Assembly (NCBI RefSeq): GCF_016518545.1
Contig: NZ_JACVTO010000025.1
Span: 1 to 64,000, forward strand
Length of the DNA stretch: 64,000 nt
Origin: Pseudomonas sp. S30
GTDB taxonomy: Bacteria; Pseudomonadota; Gammaproteobacteria; Pseudomonadales; Pseudomonadaceae
Direction: 5' to 3'
Part shown: positions 1 to 10,112 of the stretch, piece after piece
Layout: every line of letters begins with the position of its first letter
Numbering within the stretch: position 1 is the stretch's first letter
Notes under the pieces: model-generated
The model's database searches: none
What the model was told of the DNA's origin: nothing
What the model saw: the letters and a program-made list of their open reading frames with translations, nothing else
Translations under genes and position numbers: made by a program

Positions 1-34
1 GTTTTGCGTTCCGTTTGCTGCGGAAGTGGGGCGC

Positions 35-62
35 ATTATAAGGGGATCCGAGAAACGGTCAA
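35..62 (-). promoter_or_regulatory. Strong sigma-70 promoter reading off the left edge, probably for rRNA or tRNA
   Basis: On the minus strand there is a -35 TTGACC (57-62), a 16-base spacer and a perfect -10 TATAAT (35-40), followed by the GC-rich discriminator GCGCCCC. This layout is typical of growth-rate-controlled stable-RNA promoters in pseudomonads. No ORF follows in the remaining 34 bases, so the transcript lies outside the window. That the target is an rrn operon or a tRNA is inference from the promoter architecture. Bases 63-162, between this promoter and the msrQ stop, show nothing else that I recognise. Confidence 0.65.
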
Positions 63-162
63 GGGTTAATTTGAAATAAACACCAAATGGGCACTGAAAC
101 GGATATTTCATTGGCACCGTCCGAGAATAATGGCAGGCCTAGGCGCCAGGGACCCTGTCGGC

Positions 163-773
163 CTAACCCGCCCTCACCCGCTGGCGCCCAATCTGCCCTA
201 GCCGTCGAGCGACAACCGGAATCCGCAACGCCATCAACACCCCTCCGGCAACTGCATAGATCGCCCACTCACGCAGATCCGAGCGAACGATCCACAGGTA
301 GTGCAACAAACCGAGTGCCAGTACGGCATAGACCAGACGGTGCAGCTTCTTCCACCTCGCGCCCAGCCGACGCTGGCTGTAGCGGTTGGACGTGACTGCC
401 AGCGTCAGCAACCCCAGAAATCCGAGCGCCCCCACGATGATGTACGGTCGCTTACGCAGCTCGACGGTCAATTGCCCCCAGTCCAATCCGAGAATGAAGA
501 ACAGGTAGGCCAGGATGTGCAGCACGATATAAGCGAATGCCCACAACCCCAACTGCCGCCGGACCACGACCCAGCCAGACCATCCCGACAATTTCTGCAG
601 AGGCGTCATACCCAGGCTGATGAGCAGAAAGATCAATGCGCCGAGCCCTACGCGATCCATCAATACCTTGCCTGGATCGGGGCCCAGCAGGTTCATCGCC
701 GCTTCATACAACCACCAGGCCGGAAAAAGGCATCCACCCACGAAGATCGCCAGGCGAAACCAGGGATAGCGCA

Positions 774-774
<1 letters not shown>
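163..774 (-). CDS. msrQ: MsrQ, heme-binding membrane subunit of the MsrPQ methionine sulfoxide reductase
   Basis: This 203-residue integral membrane protein of the YedZ/ferric-reductase-like family passes electrons from the quinone pool to periplasmic MsrP, which repairs oxidised methionines in envelope proteins. The sequence has about six hydrophobic segments, and histidines in membrane segments (for example in [12 protein letters not shown] and [20 protein letters not shown]) are likely heme ligands. The ATG at 774 is preferred over an in-frame TTG three bases upstream because it overlaps the msrP stop by one base (TGATG), a translational-coupling arrangement. The length matches the family. 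Confidence 0.93.
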
Positions 775-1787
<1,013 letters not shown>

Positions 1788-1865
1788 GGCGGCTCCAGAG
1801 CACGGGTGACGGATGTACCAGTAGGACTCTGGAGCCGGAAGGTTATTCCAGCATTAACATTTATT

Positions 1866-2717
1866 TCAGCGCTTGCGGCGACGAGCACGCAGCAGATACT
1901 GCACCGGCCCGGACGCTGCGTAGCCAAGGAAGATCAGCAGCAGGATACGCGGCGGGTCGCTGAACACCACGGCGAACACCAGCACTACCGCCAGGATGGC
2001 GACGAAGGGGACGCGGCCCTTCAGGTCCAGCTCCTTGAAGCTGTTGTACTTGATGTTGCTGACCATGAGCATGCCAGCCGCCGCCACCAGCAGGGCGACC
2101 AGGAACGACAACTTCGAACCCTGGATGCCGTAATCGCTGAATGCCCACACCGTACCGGCTACTACGCCGGCTGCGGCCGGGCTGGCCAGGCCGATGAAGT
2201 AGCGTTTGTCGGCGATGCCGACCTGGGTGTTGAAGCGCGCCAGACGCAGCGCAGCACCGGCCACATAGATGAAGGCGACCATCCAGCCGACCTTGCCCAT
2301 GTCGCCCAAGGCCCAACCGAACGCCAGCAAGGCAGGGGCGACGCCGAAGGCGACCATGTCCGACAGCGAGTCGTACTCGGCACCGAAGGCGCTCTGGGTA
2401 TTGGTCATGCGCGCCACGCGGCCATCGAGGCTGTCGAGGACCATGGCGACGAAGATGGCGATGGCAGCGAAAGCGAAGTACTTGCTCGCCTCGCGCGGAT
2501 CGCCTGCACTCAAGGCGCTCTGCGCACTGATGGAATTGATGATCGAGTAGAAGCCGGCGAACAGGTTGGCCGTGGTGAAGAGGTTGGGCAGCAGATAGAT
2601 ACCGCGGTGCCGGACCTTGCGCCCTTCGGCGTCGTGACCTTCTTCGACATGCTCATCGACAGGTAGCAGGCTTTCGGCGTCGGAGGGCTTGTTCGGCTCT
2701 TCGGGACGTTCGGTCAT
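1866..2717 (-). CDS. pssA: CDP-diacylglycerol-serine O-phosphatidyltransferase
   Basis: This inner-membrane enzyme makes phosphatidylserine from CDP-diacylglycerol and L-serine, the precursor of phosphatidylethanolamine. The protein (283 residues) carries the CDP-alcohol phosphatidyltransferase signature, read here as DG-x2-AR-x8-G-x3-D-x3-D (DGRVARM ... GAEYDSLSD), and about six to eight membrane segments. I chose the ATG at 2717 (MTERPEEPNK); the reading frame stays open further upstream, but that extension covers the promoter region, where a TATAAA-like -10 (2796-2801) is visible. The N-terminal 40 residues are acidic and soluble. It is the multi-span, Bacillus-type enzyme rather than the E. 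coli-type PssA. Confidence 0.93.
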   Translation of the reverse strand: MTERPEEPNKPSDAESLLPVDEHVEEGHDAEGRKVRHRGIYLLPNLFTTANLFAGFYSIINSISAQSALSAGDPREASKYFAFAAIAIFVAMVLDSLDGRVARMTNTQSAFGAEYDSLSDMVAFGVAPALLAFGWALGDMGKVGWMVAFIYVAGAALRLARFNTQVGIADKRYFIGLASPAAAGVVAGTVWAFSDYGIQGSKLSFLVALLVAAAGMLMVSNIKYNSFKELDLKGRVPFVAILAVVLVFAVVFSDPPRILLLIFLGYAASGPVQYLLRARRRKR

Positions 2718-2823
2718 GAAAAGTACCTTGCAGCGGGGTGGAATAGGTTCGACAGGGGCCGGCGAGACAGGTTCTGACAACAGGCCCTGGGTCGCTTTAT
2801 ACCAGAAGCGCACCGTCTAAACG

Positions 2824-2850
2824 AAAAAACGCGGCCAAAGCCGCGTTTTT
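2824..2850 (-). terminator. Rho-independent terminator of the ilvIHC operon
   Basis: On the minus strand AACGCGGC and GCCGCGTT form a GC-rich stem with a short TTTG loop region, followed by a run of T. It lies 18 bases after the ilvC stop and before the pssA promoter, so it separates the two transcription units. Confidence 0.9.
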
Positions 2851-2867
2851 CACCGATCGAAACAGAC

Positions 2868-3938
<1,071 letters not shown>

Positions 3939-4430
3939 TTAGATGCTGAGGACTTTGTCGCCACGGGCGATACCGGTGACGCCACTGCGCACGGTTTCGA
4001 GGATCGAGGCGGTACCGATGGCCTGGATGAAGCTGTCCAGCTTGTCGCTGGTGCCGCTCAGTTGCACGGTATACACGCTGGCGGTGACATCGACGATCTG
4101 GCCACGGAAGATGTCCGTGGTGCGCTTGATCTCGGCGCGCTGGGCACCGGTCGCCTTGACCTTGACCAGCATCAGCTCGCGCTCGATATGGGCGCTTTCC
4201 GAGAGGTCGACCAGCTTGACCACTTCCACCAACTTGTTGAGGTTCTTGGTGATCTGCTCGATCACCTCGTCATGACCGACGGTGGTGAGCGTCAGGCGCG
4301 AGAGCGTCGGATCTTCGGTCGGCGCGACGGTCAGGCTTTCGATGTTGTAGTTGCGCTGGGAAAACAGGCCGACCACGCGCGACAGGGCACCGGGTTCGTT
4401 TTCCAGCAGCAGGGAAATGATATGCCGCAT
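3939..4430 (-). CDS. ilvH: Acetolactate synthase small (regulatory) subunit
   Basis: This 163-residue regulatory subunit of acetohydroxyacid synthase confers valine feedback inhibition and stimulates the catalytic subunit. The N-terminal ACT domain (residues about 4-75) begins ISLLLENEPGALSRVVGLF and contains the valine-binding turn. A C-terminal ACT-like domain completes the usual IlvH/IlvN architecture. The ATG at 4430 begins one base after the ilvI stop, so the two subunits are probably co-translated. An in-frame upstream extension into ilvI is not expected to be used. Confidence 0.97.
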   Translation of the reverse strand: MRHIISLLLENEPGALSRVVGLFSQRNYNIESLTVAPTEDPTLSRLTLTTVGHDEVIEQITKNLNKLVEVVKLVDLSESAHIERELMLVKVKATGAQRAEIKRTTDIFRGQIVDVTASVYTVQLSGTSDKLDSFIQAIGTASILETVRSGVTGIARGDKVLSI

Positions 4431-4431
4431 A

Positions 4432-6156
4432 TCAGGTACGCTCCGTCTTGCTGAGCCACATGTCACGCATCGAGCCATCCTTGATCTGCATTGGATAGAC
4501 GTGCTCGGATCGGTCCACCGCGATGTCGATGAACACCAGACGGTCTTTCATCGCGAAGGCCTCCTCCAGCTTCGGCTTGAGGTCCTCGAGGCTGGTGATG
4601 CGAATGCCGACATGGCCATAGGCCTCGGCCAGCTTGATGAAATCGGGCAGCGACTCGACATAGGAGTGGGAGTGACGGCCGTTGTAGGCCATGTCCTGCC
4701 ACTGGCGAACCATGCCCAACACACCGTTGTTCAGGTTGACGATCTTCACCGGCAGGCCGTACTGCATGCAGGTGGACAGCTCCTGGATATTCATCTGGAT
4801 GCTGCCTTCGCCGGTGACGCAGGCCACGTCCTGATCCGGGAAGTTGAGCTTGATGCCCATGGCGGCGGGGAAGCCAAAGCCCATGGTGCCCAGGCCGCCG
4901 GAGTTGATCCAGCGATTGGGTTTGTTGAACCGGTAGTACTGCGCCGCGAACATCTGGTGCTGGCCCACATCGGAGGTGACGAAAGCATCGCCATGGGTCA
5001 CTTCGCACAGGGTCTCGATGACCTGCTGCGGCTTGATCACGCTACCGTCGCCCTTGTCGTAAGGGAACAGGCCACGGTCACCGCGCCACTCCTCGATCTG
5101 CTTCCACCAGGCATCCAGCGCAGCCTTCTCGGGCTTCTCGCCAATTTCCTTGAGGATGGTCAGCATTTCGCCGAGCACGCTCTCGACCGGACCGACGATC
5201 GGCACGTCGGCCTTGATCATCTTGGAGATCGACGCAGGGTCGATGTCGATGTGGATGATCTTGGCGTTCGGACAGAACTTGGCCGGACCATTGACCACGC
5301 GATCGTCGAAGCGAGCACCGACCGCAAGGATGACATCGGCGTTGTGCATCGCCAGGTTGGCGGTGTAGCTGCCGTGCATGCCCAGCATGCCGAGGAACTG
5401 ACGGTCGGTGCCCGGGAAGCAACCCAGACCCATGAGCGTGTTGGTCACCGGCAGGTTCAGCGACTTGGCGATTTCGGTCAGCGCTTCGGAGCCGCCGCCC
5501 AGGATCACGCCGCCGCCGGCGTAGACGATCGGACGCTTGGCGGCCACGAGCATCTCGGCAGCCTTGCGGATCTGGCCGGAGTGGCCACGGACCGCCGGGC
5601 TGTACGAGCGCAGCTTGACCTTCTTGGGATAGACGTACTCGAACTTCTCGGCCGGGTTGGTCATGTCCTTCGGGATATCGACCACGACCGGGCCTGGACG
5701 ACCGGATTGCGCCAGATAGAAGGCTTTCTTGAGCGTCTCGGCGATCTCGCTGGGGTGCTTGATCATGAAGCTGTGTTTCACGATCGGTCGCGAAATGCCG
5801 ATCATGTCGGTTTCCTGGAAGGCATCGGTGCCGACCATGGTGCTGGGCACCTGACCCGACAGGATGACCATCGGGATCGAGTCCATATAGGCCGTGGCGA
5901 TGCCGGTAATGGCGTTGGTCGCACCGGGGCCGGAGGTCACCAGGACCACACCGGCCTTGCCGGTGGCGCGGGCATAACCATCGGCCATGTGGGTGGCAGC
6001 CTGTTCGTGACGAACCAGGATGTGCTCGACTTCCGGTTCCTTGAACAGGGCATCGTAGACATGCAGGAGAGCACCACCGGGGTACCCGTAGATGTGCTTA
6101 ACGCCTTCGTCACGCAAGAAGCGGACGACCATCTCAGCGCCAGATAAAAGCTCCAC
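4432..6156 (-). CDS. ilvI: Acetolactate synthase large (catalytic) subunit
   Basis: This thiamine-diphosphate and FAD-dependent enzyme condenses pyruvate with pyruvate or 2-ketobutyrate, the first committed step of valine, leucine and isoleucine synthesis. The sequence shows the ThDP glutamate region ([16 protein letters not shown]), the central FAD domain and the C-terminal ThDP motif, which reads GEGS instead of the textbook GDGS and ends LNN. I place the start at GTG 6156 (VELLSGAEM), giving 574 residues, because GAGGTG sits six bases upstream; the frame stays open to 6231 but has no better ribosome site. It is first in the operon with ilvH and ilvC. Confidence 0.95.
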   Translation of the reverse strand: MELLSGAEMVVRFLRDEGVKHIYGYPGGALLHVYDALFKEPEVEHILVRHEQAATHMADGYARATGKAGVVLVTSGPGATNAITGIATAYMDSIPMVILSGQVPSTMVGTDAFQETDMIGISRPIVKHSFMIKHPSEIAETLKKAFYLAQSGRPGPVVVDIPKDMTNPAEKFEYVYPKKVKLRSYSPAVRGHSGQIRKAAEMLVAAKRPIVYAGGGVILGGGSEALTEIAKSLNLPVTNTLMGLGCFPGTDRQFLGMLGMHGSYTANLAMHNADVILAVGARFDDRVVNGPAKFCPNAKIIHIDIDPASISKMIKADVPIVGPVESVLGEMLTILKEIGEKPEKAALDAWWKQIEEWRGDRGLFPYDKGDGSVIKPQQVIETLCEVTHGDAFVTSDVGQHQMFAAQYYRFNKPNRWINSGGLGTMGFGFPAAMGIKLNFPDQDVACVTGEGSIQMNIQELSTCMQYGLPVKIVNLNNGVLGMVRQWQDMAYNGRHSHSYVESLPDFIKLAEAYGHVGIRITSLEDLKPKLEEAFAMKDRLVFIDIAVDRSEHVYPMQIKDGSMRDMWLSKTERT

Positions 6157-6404
6157 GTTGTTCACCTCTAAAACGCCAGAATACCGCCCCATCCGGGCGG
6201 GTCTTAATAGGTTTACTGCCAAGCAGAGCATGAGCGAACGTCAGCACTGACTGAGCAAGTATTGGGAGCGCCCCTGAGTGTTGCGGGGTCTTCCCACCCA
6301 GCGCGAGGTAACGCGTTGCGGGGTGTAGCGAGTCGGCGCGGGTGTGCGCCTCATGATCTGCCTAGCGGGTCTGCTTCTGGCAGTCCCCCTACAGCGGAAA
6401 CTGG
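6157..6404 (-). promoter_or_regulatory. Long untranslated leader of ilvIHC
   Basis: About 240 bases separate the predicted promoter (6405-6433) from the ilvI start. The leader can form a CCGCCC/GGGCGG hairpin (about 6185-6201) close to the GAGGTG ribosome site, and it contains repeated CCCCGCAAC motifs that could pair with GGGG runs. I see no classical leader peptide with stacked Ile/Val/Leu codons inside it and no U-tailed terminator, so attenuation of the E. coli type is not supported by the sequence, though some RNA-level control is plausible. Confidence 0.35.
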
Positions 6405-6518
6405 ATTCTTCTGATTCAGCACGCCCAAGTCAAGAAAAATTATTGCCAACTTTTGGATCAGATGAAATTCCGCCACCACGAAAATCATTGTCAGCAGCAG
6501 GAAAATAAAGTTTTCCAT
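6351..6518 (-). other. Hydrophobic small ORF upstream of ilvI, coding status doubtful
   Basis: A 55-codon frame starts with ATG at 6518, just after the yqcC terminator, and its first 30 residues are dominated by I, L, V and F (MENFIFLLLTMIFVV...). It would encode a one-span membrane peptide and overlaps the predicted ilvI promoter. No good Shine-Dalgarno sequence precedes it (the upstream bases are the T-run of the terminator). It may be chance, a small membrane protein, or a sensor peptide for branched-chain amino acids. Confidence 0.2.
6405..6433 (-). promoter_or_regulatory. Predicted sigma-70 promoter of ilvIHC
   Basis: The minus strand carries -35 TTGACT (6428-6433), a 17-base spacer and -10 AAGAAT (6405-6410). 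It is the best-spaced promoter in the gap between the yqcC terminator and ilvI. Confidence 0.5.
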
Positions 6519-6545
6519 AAAAAAGGGCCACATTCTGCGGCCCTT
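6519..6545 (-). terminator. Rho-independent terminator downstream of the yqcC-like gene
   Basis: On the minus strand a seven-base stem AAGGGCC/GGCCCTT with a nine-base loop is followed by six T. It lies 20 bases after the yqcC stop and closes the mrcB-lipoprotein-yqcC unit. Confidence 0.88.
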
Positions 6546-6564
6546 GAAGGAAAAACGGAGAAAA

Positions 6565-6897
6565 TCAGGCAGATAGGCTGATGGTTCGGTCGAATGCTGC
6601 CAACAGGCGCCGCAGCTCCTGGCTCTGCTCCGGACGATCGGAGAACACGGTGTCGGCCATCACCAGGATGCCCGACGCGCTGGGCAGCGGGTGACCGTGC
6701 TCGAGAATCAGTGTCATGCGTGGCAGGAAGATCCATTGCAGCCACTGCTCGAACTTCAGCGTATCGACTGCGAACGGTACGGTACTGGCCAACGCCTCGG
6801 CGCTGGGCGCAGACTCGTCCCACCACCCCTGCACCTGCAATTCGCGTTCGATCAGCAACAGTTGGTCGGCGATGTCGAGAATGCGCTGCTCGGTCAT
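6565..6897 (-). CDS. YqcC family (DUF446) protein of unknown role
   Basis: This is a 110-residue, all-helical, soluble protein. It matches the YqcC/DUF446 family by its layout: an N-terminal ILDIADQLLLIERELQVQGWW helix, a central FEQWLQWIFLPRM motif, and a C-terminal helix. In E. coli the family sits next to truC, and its biochemical role is not established. Here its ATG overlaps the stop of the upstream TPR lipoprotein by four bases (ATGA), so it is probably co-translated with it. It has no signal peptide. Confidence 0.85.
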   Translation of the reverse strand: MTEQRILDIADQLLLIERELQVQGWWDESAPSAEALASTVPFAVDTLKFEQWLQWIFLPRMTLILEHGHPLPSASGILVMADTVFSDRPEQSQELRRLLAAFDRTISLSA

Positions 6898-7637
6898 GAC
6901 GCGGTACGGGCTTTCTGTCGGGCCGTGGCAGCGCCGGCGCTGTCACCCTGCTTCTCGCGCGCCTGGGCGATGATGTTCCACAGCTCTCCTTGCAGGTCGG
7001 GCCGGCCATTGGCGTAGGTCAAGGCTCGGCGAGCCAACTGCTCGGCCTGCGCGGCATCGCCTTGGGACAAACGCACCTGGGCCAGGCGGAACAGCACCTG
7101 AGGTTCACGTGGCGCAATACGCTGAGCGCGCTCCAGACTCGACGCGGCACCGTTGAAGTCGCCGCCACCCTGCTGCTGCTGGGCGGTGGTGAGCAAGGCC
7201 AGGACAGGGCCGTCGAGCTGTTCGTCGGCAGACAGGCCACCACCGCCACTGCGCGGAATGCCGGTCGGCGCCGTGGCCGCTGGCGCGCTGCTCATGGCCG
7301 CGATGTCGAAGGGCTCGTCACCCGCCGGGTTGGGGTTGGTGGTGATCGGGCCAGTGCTCAGTGGCGCAGAGGCGGTCTGCGCCGGGTAGGTCTGGATCGG
7401 CGCCGAGCCTGCTCCTTGCGGAATCATCACCGTGACGCCCGACTCCTCCGGCAGCGACTGCGCCTGGGCGGTGCCCGTGCTAGGCGTGCGCGCCGTCGCG
7501 CCACGGTTGGCGGTGACGCGCTCGCTGTTGGAGACCCGGGTGCTCGAATCGACCACCGGAATGGCGCCACGCGGGACGCTGGCGCAGCCGTGCAACACGG
7601 CCAGCGCAGTCAAGGCAGGAAACCACCACTTGTTCAC
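6894..7637 (-). CDS. TPR-containing outer-membrane-type lipoprotein
   Basis: This 247-residue protein begins with a lipoprotein signal peptide whose lipobox is LHGC (Cys18), followed by a long, Ser/Thr/Pro/Ala-rich low-complexity linker (about residues 20-125). The last 110 residues form tetratricopeptide-like helices (LALLTTAQQQQGGGDFNGAASSLERAQ ...), with a basic C-terminus. The GTG start at 7637 is supported by GAGGG six bases upstream. It lies 38 bases after mrcB on the same strand. The linkage suggests a helper or scaffold for peptidoglycan synthesis, perhaps analogous to E. coli LpoB, but that is inference from position; I see no LpoB-like domain. Confidence 0.8.
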   Translation of the reverse strand: MNKWWFPALTALAVLHGCASVPRGAIPVVDSSTRVSNSERVTANRGATARTPSTGTAQAQSLPEESGVTVMIPQGAGSAPIQTYPAQTASAPLSTGPITTNPNPAGDEPFDIAAMSSAPAATAPTGIPRSGGGGLSADEQLDGPVLALLTTAQQQQGGGDFNGAASSLERAQRIAPREPQVLFRLAQVRLSQGDAAQAEQLARRALTYANGRPDLQGELWNIIAQAREKQGDSAGAATARQKARTAS

Positions 7638-7675
7638 GTCAAACCCTCTTCAGTACAGGCCGCAGTGCAGGCCGC

Positions 7676-9997
7676 TCAATTCATCCAGCCCTTGACCCAG
7701 TCCATGACCGACTCGCCAGTATTCTGCTCGCCGCCACACGCCGTGCCTGGCTGCGGCTCGCTGCCGCGAATATACGGCATCTGCACCGCACCCGGACAGC
7801 TGGCGTCTGAACCCTGTCCGGTATTGGGATCGATCCAGGCCTTGACCACGTTGTCCGGCTGGGGCATGTCCAGCGGCAGCGGATCGGCCTTGCGCATGAA
7901 GCTGGTCCACACCTGCAGGGCGCCAGTGGCACCGGTGAAGGGCGTCTTGCCGTTGTCGTCGCGGCCGAGCCAGACCACCGCCAGCAGATCCTGGCTGAAG
8001 CCGGAGAACCAGCTGTCACGCGAATCGTTGCTGGTGCCGGTCTTGCCCGCCAGGGTGAGGTTGTTCGGCAGCACGTTGTACACCGACCGCCCGGTACCCT
8101 CGCGCATCACCCGCTGCATGGCGTTCTGCACCAGGTAGATGGCGCCTGGATCGAAGGTCTGCTGGATCTGGAACGGGTAGCGCTTGAGCGGCTCGCCTTC
8201 GGCCGTCAACACGCTACGGATACCGCGCATCGGGGTGTTGAAACCGCCATTGGCGATGGTCTGGTACATCGTCGCGACCTGCATCGGCGACAAGCCACCC
8301 GCGCCGAGCAGCATCGACGGGAACGCCGGCCAGTCCACCTGCACGCCAAGGCGGCCAATGGTCTTGATGACATTGGGGACGCCCACTTCCAGGCCGATCT
8401 TGGCCGTGGACAGGTTCAGCGAGTTGGCCAGGCCCTGGTACAGATAGATGGTGCCATGGGGACGGCGATCGTAGTTCTGTGGACGCCATACCTGACCATC
8501 GGCGCCCTTGACCGAGAACGGCTCGTCCTGCACCAGGCTGGTCAGGGTGTACTTGCTGGGTTGTTCGAGGGCGGTAAGGTAGACCGCCGGCTTGACCAGC
8601 GAACCGATCGGCCGCACGGCATCGATGGCCCGGTTGAACCCTGCGAAGCCCGACTGGCGACTGCCGATCAATGCCTGCACTTCGCCGGTTTCCGGGTTGG
8701 TCACCACCATGGCCGACTCGACGTCTTCGGCGCCCTTGCGCCCTGCCAGGCGCTTGAAGGTTTCGGTCATGGCCGATTCGGCCTTCATCTGCAGAATCGG
8801 ATCGAAACTGGTGAAAATGCGCAGGCCTTCTTCGGTCAAATCCTCGTCGCGATAGTCCTGACGCAGCTGACGCTTGACCAGGTCGAGGAAGGCCGGGAAC
8901 GAGCTGTCGGCCAGGCTGCCGCGCTTGGTCACGCCCAGCGGCATCTTCTTCGCCGCATCGACCACTTCCTGACTGGCAACGCCCTGCTGCGCCAGCAGGT
9001 CCAGCACCAGGTTGCGGCGCTGCAGGGCGCGCTCGGGATAGCGACGCGGGTTGTAGTAGGACGGGCCCTTGACCATGCCGACCAGCAAGGCGATCTGGTG
9101 CAGCTTCAACTCCGACAGCGGTTGGCTGAAGAAGAACTGGCTGGCCAGACCAAAGCCGTGCACCGCTCGCTGGCCGTCCTGCCCGATGAAGACCTCGTTG
9201 AGGTAGGCTTCGAGTATCTCGCGCTTGTCGTAGTGCAACTCGAGCAACAGCGCCATCATCGCTTCGGTCAGCTTGCGGCTGAGACTGCGCTCGTTGGTGA
9301 GGAAGAAGTTCTTCACCAGCTGTTGAGTCAGCGTACTGCCACCCTGACGCATGGCGCCGGACGAGGTATTGACCCACATCGCCCGGGCGATGGACTTGGG
9401 CGAAACGCCGTGGTGGCTGTAGAAGTCACGGTCTTCGGTGGCGATCAAGGTGTCGAGCAGATAGGGCGGGACCTGATCGATGTTGATCAGGATGCGGTCC
9501 TCGAGGTTCTTCGGGTAGATACCGCCGATCATCAAGGGTTCGAGGCGCACCACGTCGAGCTTGGCGCCATTGGCCCCGGCGAGCCCGGCGACATAGTCAC
9601 CGGAGAAACGCACGCGCACGAACTGCGCCGGCTCCATGCCCTCGTAGAACTGGAAGCCGCGGGTATTGAGATCGACCGTCGCGCCATTGACCGAAGCCTC
9701 GCCCGGGCCATTGGCCGCCGTCTCGCGGCGATAGCCAAGGGCGTCGAGTTCGGTGAGGAAGTCGTCCTTGCCCAGTTTCTGGCCGACGAACAATTCCAAC
9801 GGCCGGGCATAGACCTTGGCGGGGATGGTCCAGCGCTTGCCGGAGAATTTCTCCTGGACGATGGCGTCGAGGTACACCGCGAAGCCGGCGATCACCACCA
9901 GGCCGACCAGGCTGAGCTTGAGCGCCCAGCCCAGCCAGACACGGGAGCGGCTGGGCGGACGTTTTTTCGGGGTTCGGGAGTTTCGAGTACGAGTCAT
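7676..9997 (-). CDS. mrcB: Penicillin-binding protein 1B, bifunctional peptidoglycan synthase
   Basis: This 773-residue class A PBP polymerises lipid II and cross-links the glycan strands in the periplasm. A basic cytoplasmic tail is followed by one membrane anchor (about residues 22-44), a UB2H-like domain (about 60-150), the GT51 glycosyltransferase (catalytic Glu188 in EDRDF; GGSTLTQQLVKN near 219-230) and the transpeptidase with all three motifs: SLVK (Ser466), SLN (526-528) and KTG (652-654). Its length and domain order are those of PBP1B rather than PBP1A. The upstream neighbour is divergent, and the promoter region is only about 115 bases. Confidence 0.96.
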   Translation of the reverse strand: MTRTRNSRTPKKRPPSRSRVWLGWALKLSLVGLVVIAGFAVYLDAIVQEKFSGKRWTIPAKVYARPLELFVGQKLGKDDFLTELDALGYRRETAANGPGEASVNGATVDLNTRGFQFYEGMEPAQFVRVRFSGDYVAGLAGANGAKLDVVRLEPLMIGGIYPKNLEDRILINIDQVPPYLLDTLIATEDRDFYSHHGVSPKSIARAMWVNTSSGAMRQGGSTLTQQLVKNFFLTNERSLSRKLTEAMMALLLELHYDKREILEAYLNEVFIGQDGQRAVHGFGLASQFFFSQPLSELKLHQIALLVGMVKGPSYYNPRRYPERALQRRNLVLDLLAQQGVASQEVVDAAKKMPLGVTKRGSLADSSFPAFLDLVKRQLRQDYRDEDLTEEGLRIFTSFDPILQMKAESAMTETFKRLAGRKGAEDVESAMVVTNPETGEVQALIGSRQSGFAGFNRAIDAVRPIGSLVKPAVYLTALEQPSKYTLTSLVQDEPFSVKGADGQVWRPQNYDRRPHGTIYLYQGLANSLNLSTAKIGLEVGVPNVIKTIGRLGVQVDWPAFPSMLLGAGGLSPMQVATMYQTIANGGFNTPMRGIRSVLTAEGEPLKRYPFQIQQTFDPGAIYLVQNAMQRVMREGTGRSVYNVLPNNLTLAGKTGTSNDSRDSWFSGFSQDLLAVVWLGRDDNGKTPFTGATGALQVWTSFMRKADPLPLDMPQPDNVVKAWIDPNTGQGSDASCPGAVQMPYIRGSEPQPGTACGGEQNTGESVMDWVKGWMN

Positions 9998-10112
9998 GGC
10001 GGCGGATTATACGCATTTTGCGCAGGGCTGGGGTCGGCCTGCGGCGGTAGGCAGGGGCGCCAGCATTGACCATAATAGTGGCTTCGAATTCCCCTACATC
10101 GGAAGGATCTCC

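Noticed and set aside
4351-6147. 598-residue open frame on the plus strand
   Set aside because: It is antisense to ilvI, which is an unmistakable acetolactate synthase.
6185-6201. CCGCCC/GGGCGG hairpin as an ilvI attenuator terminator
   Set aside because: The T-run does not directly follow the stem, so a Rho-independent terminator is not supported.
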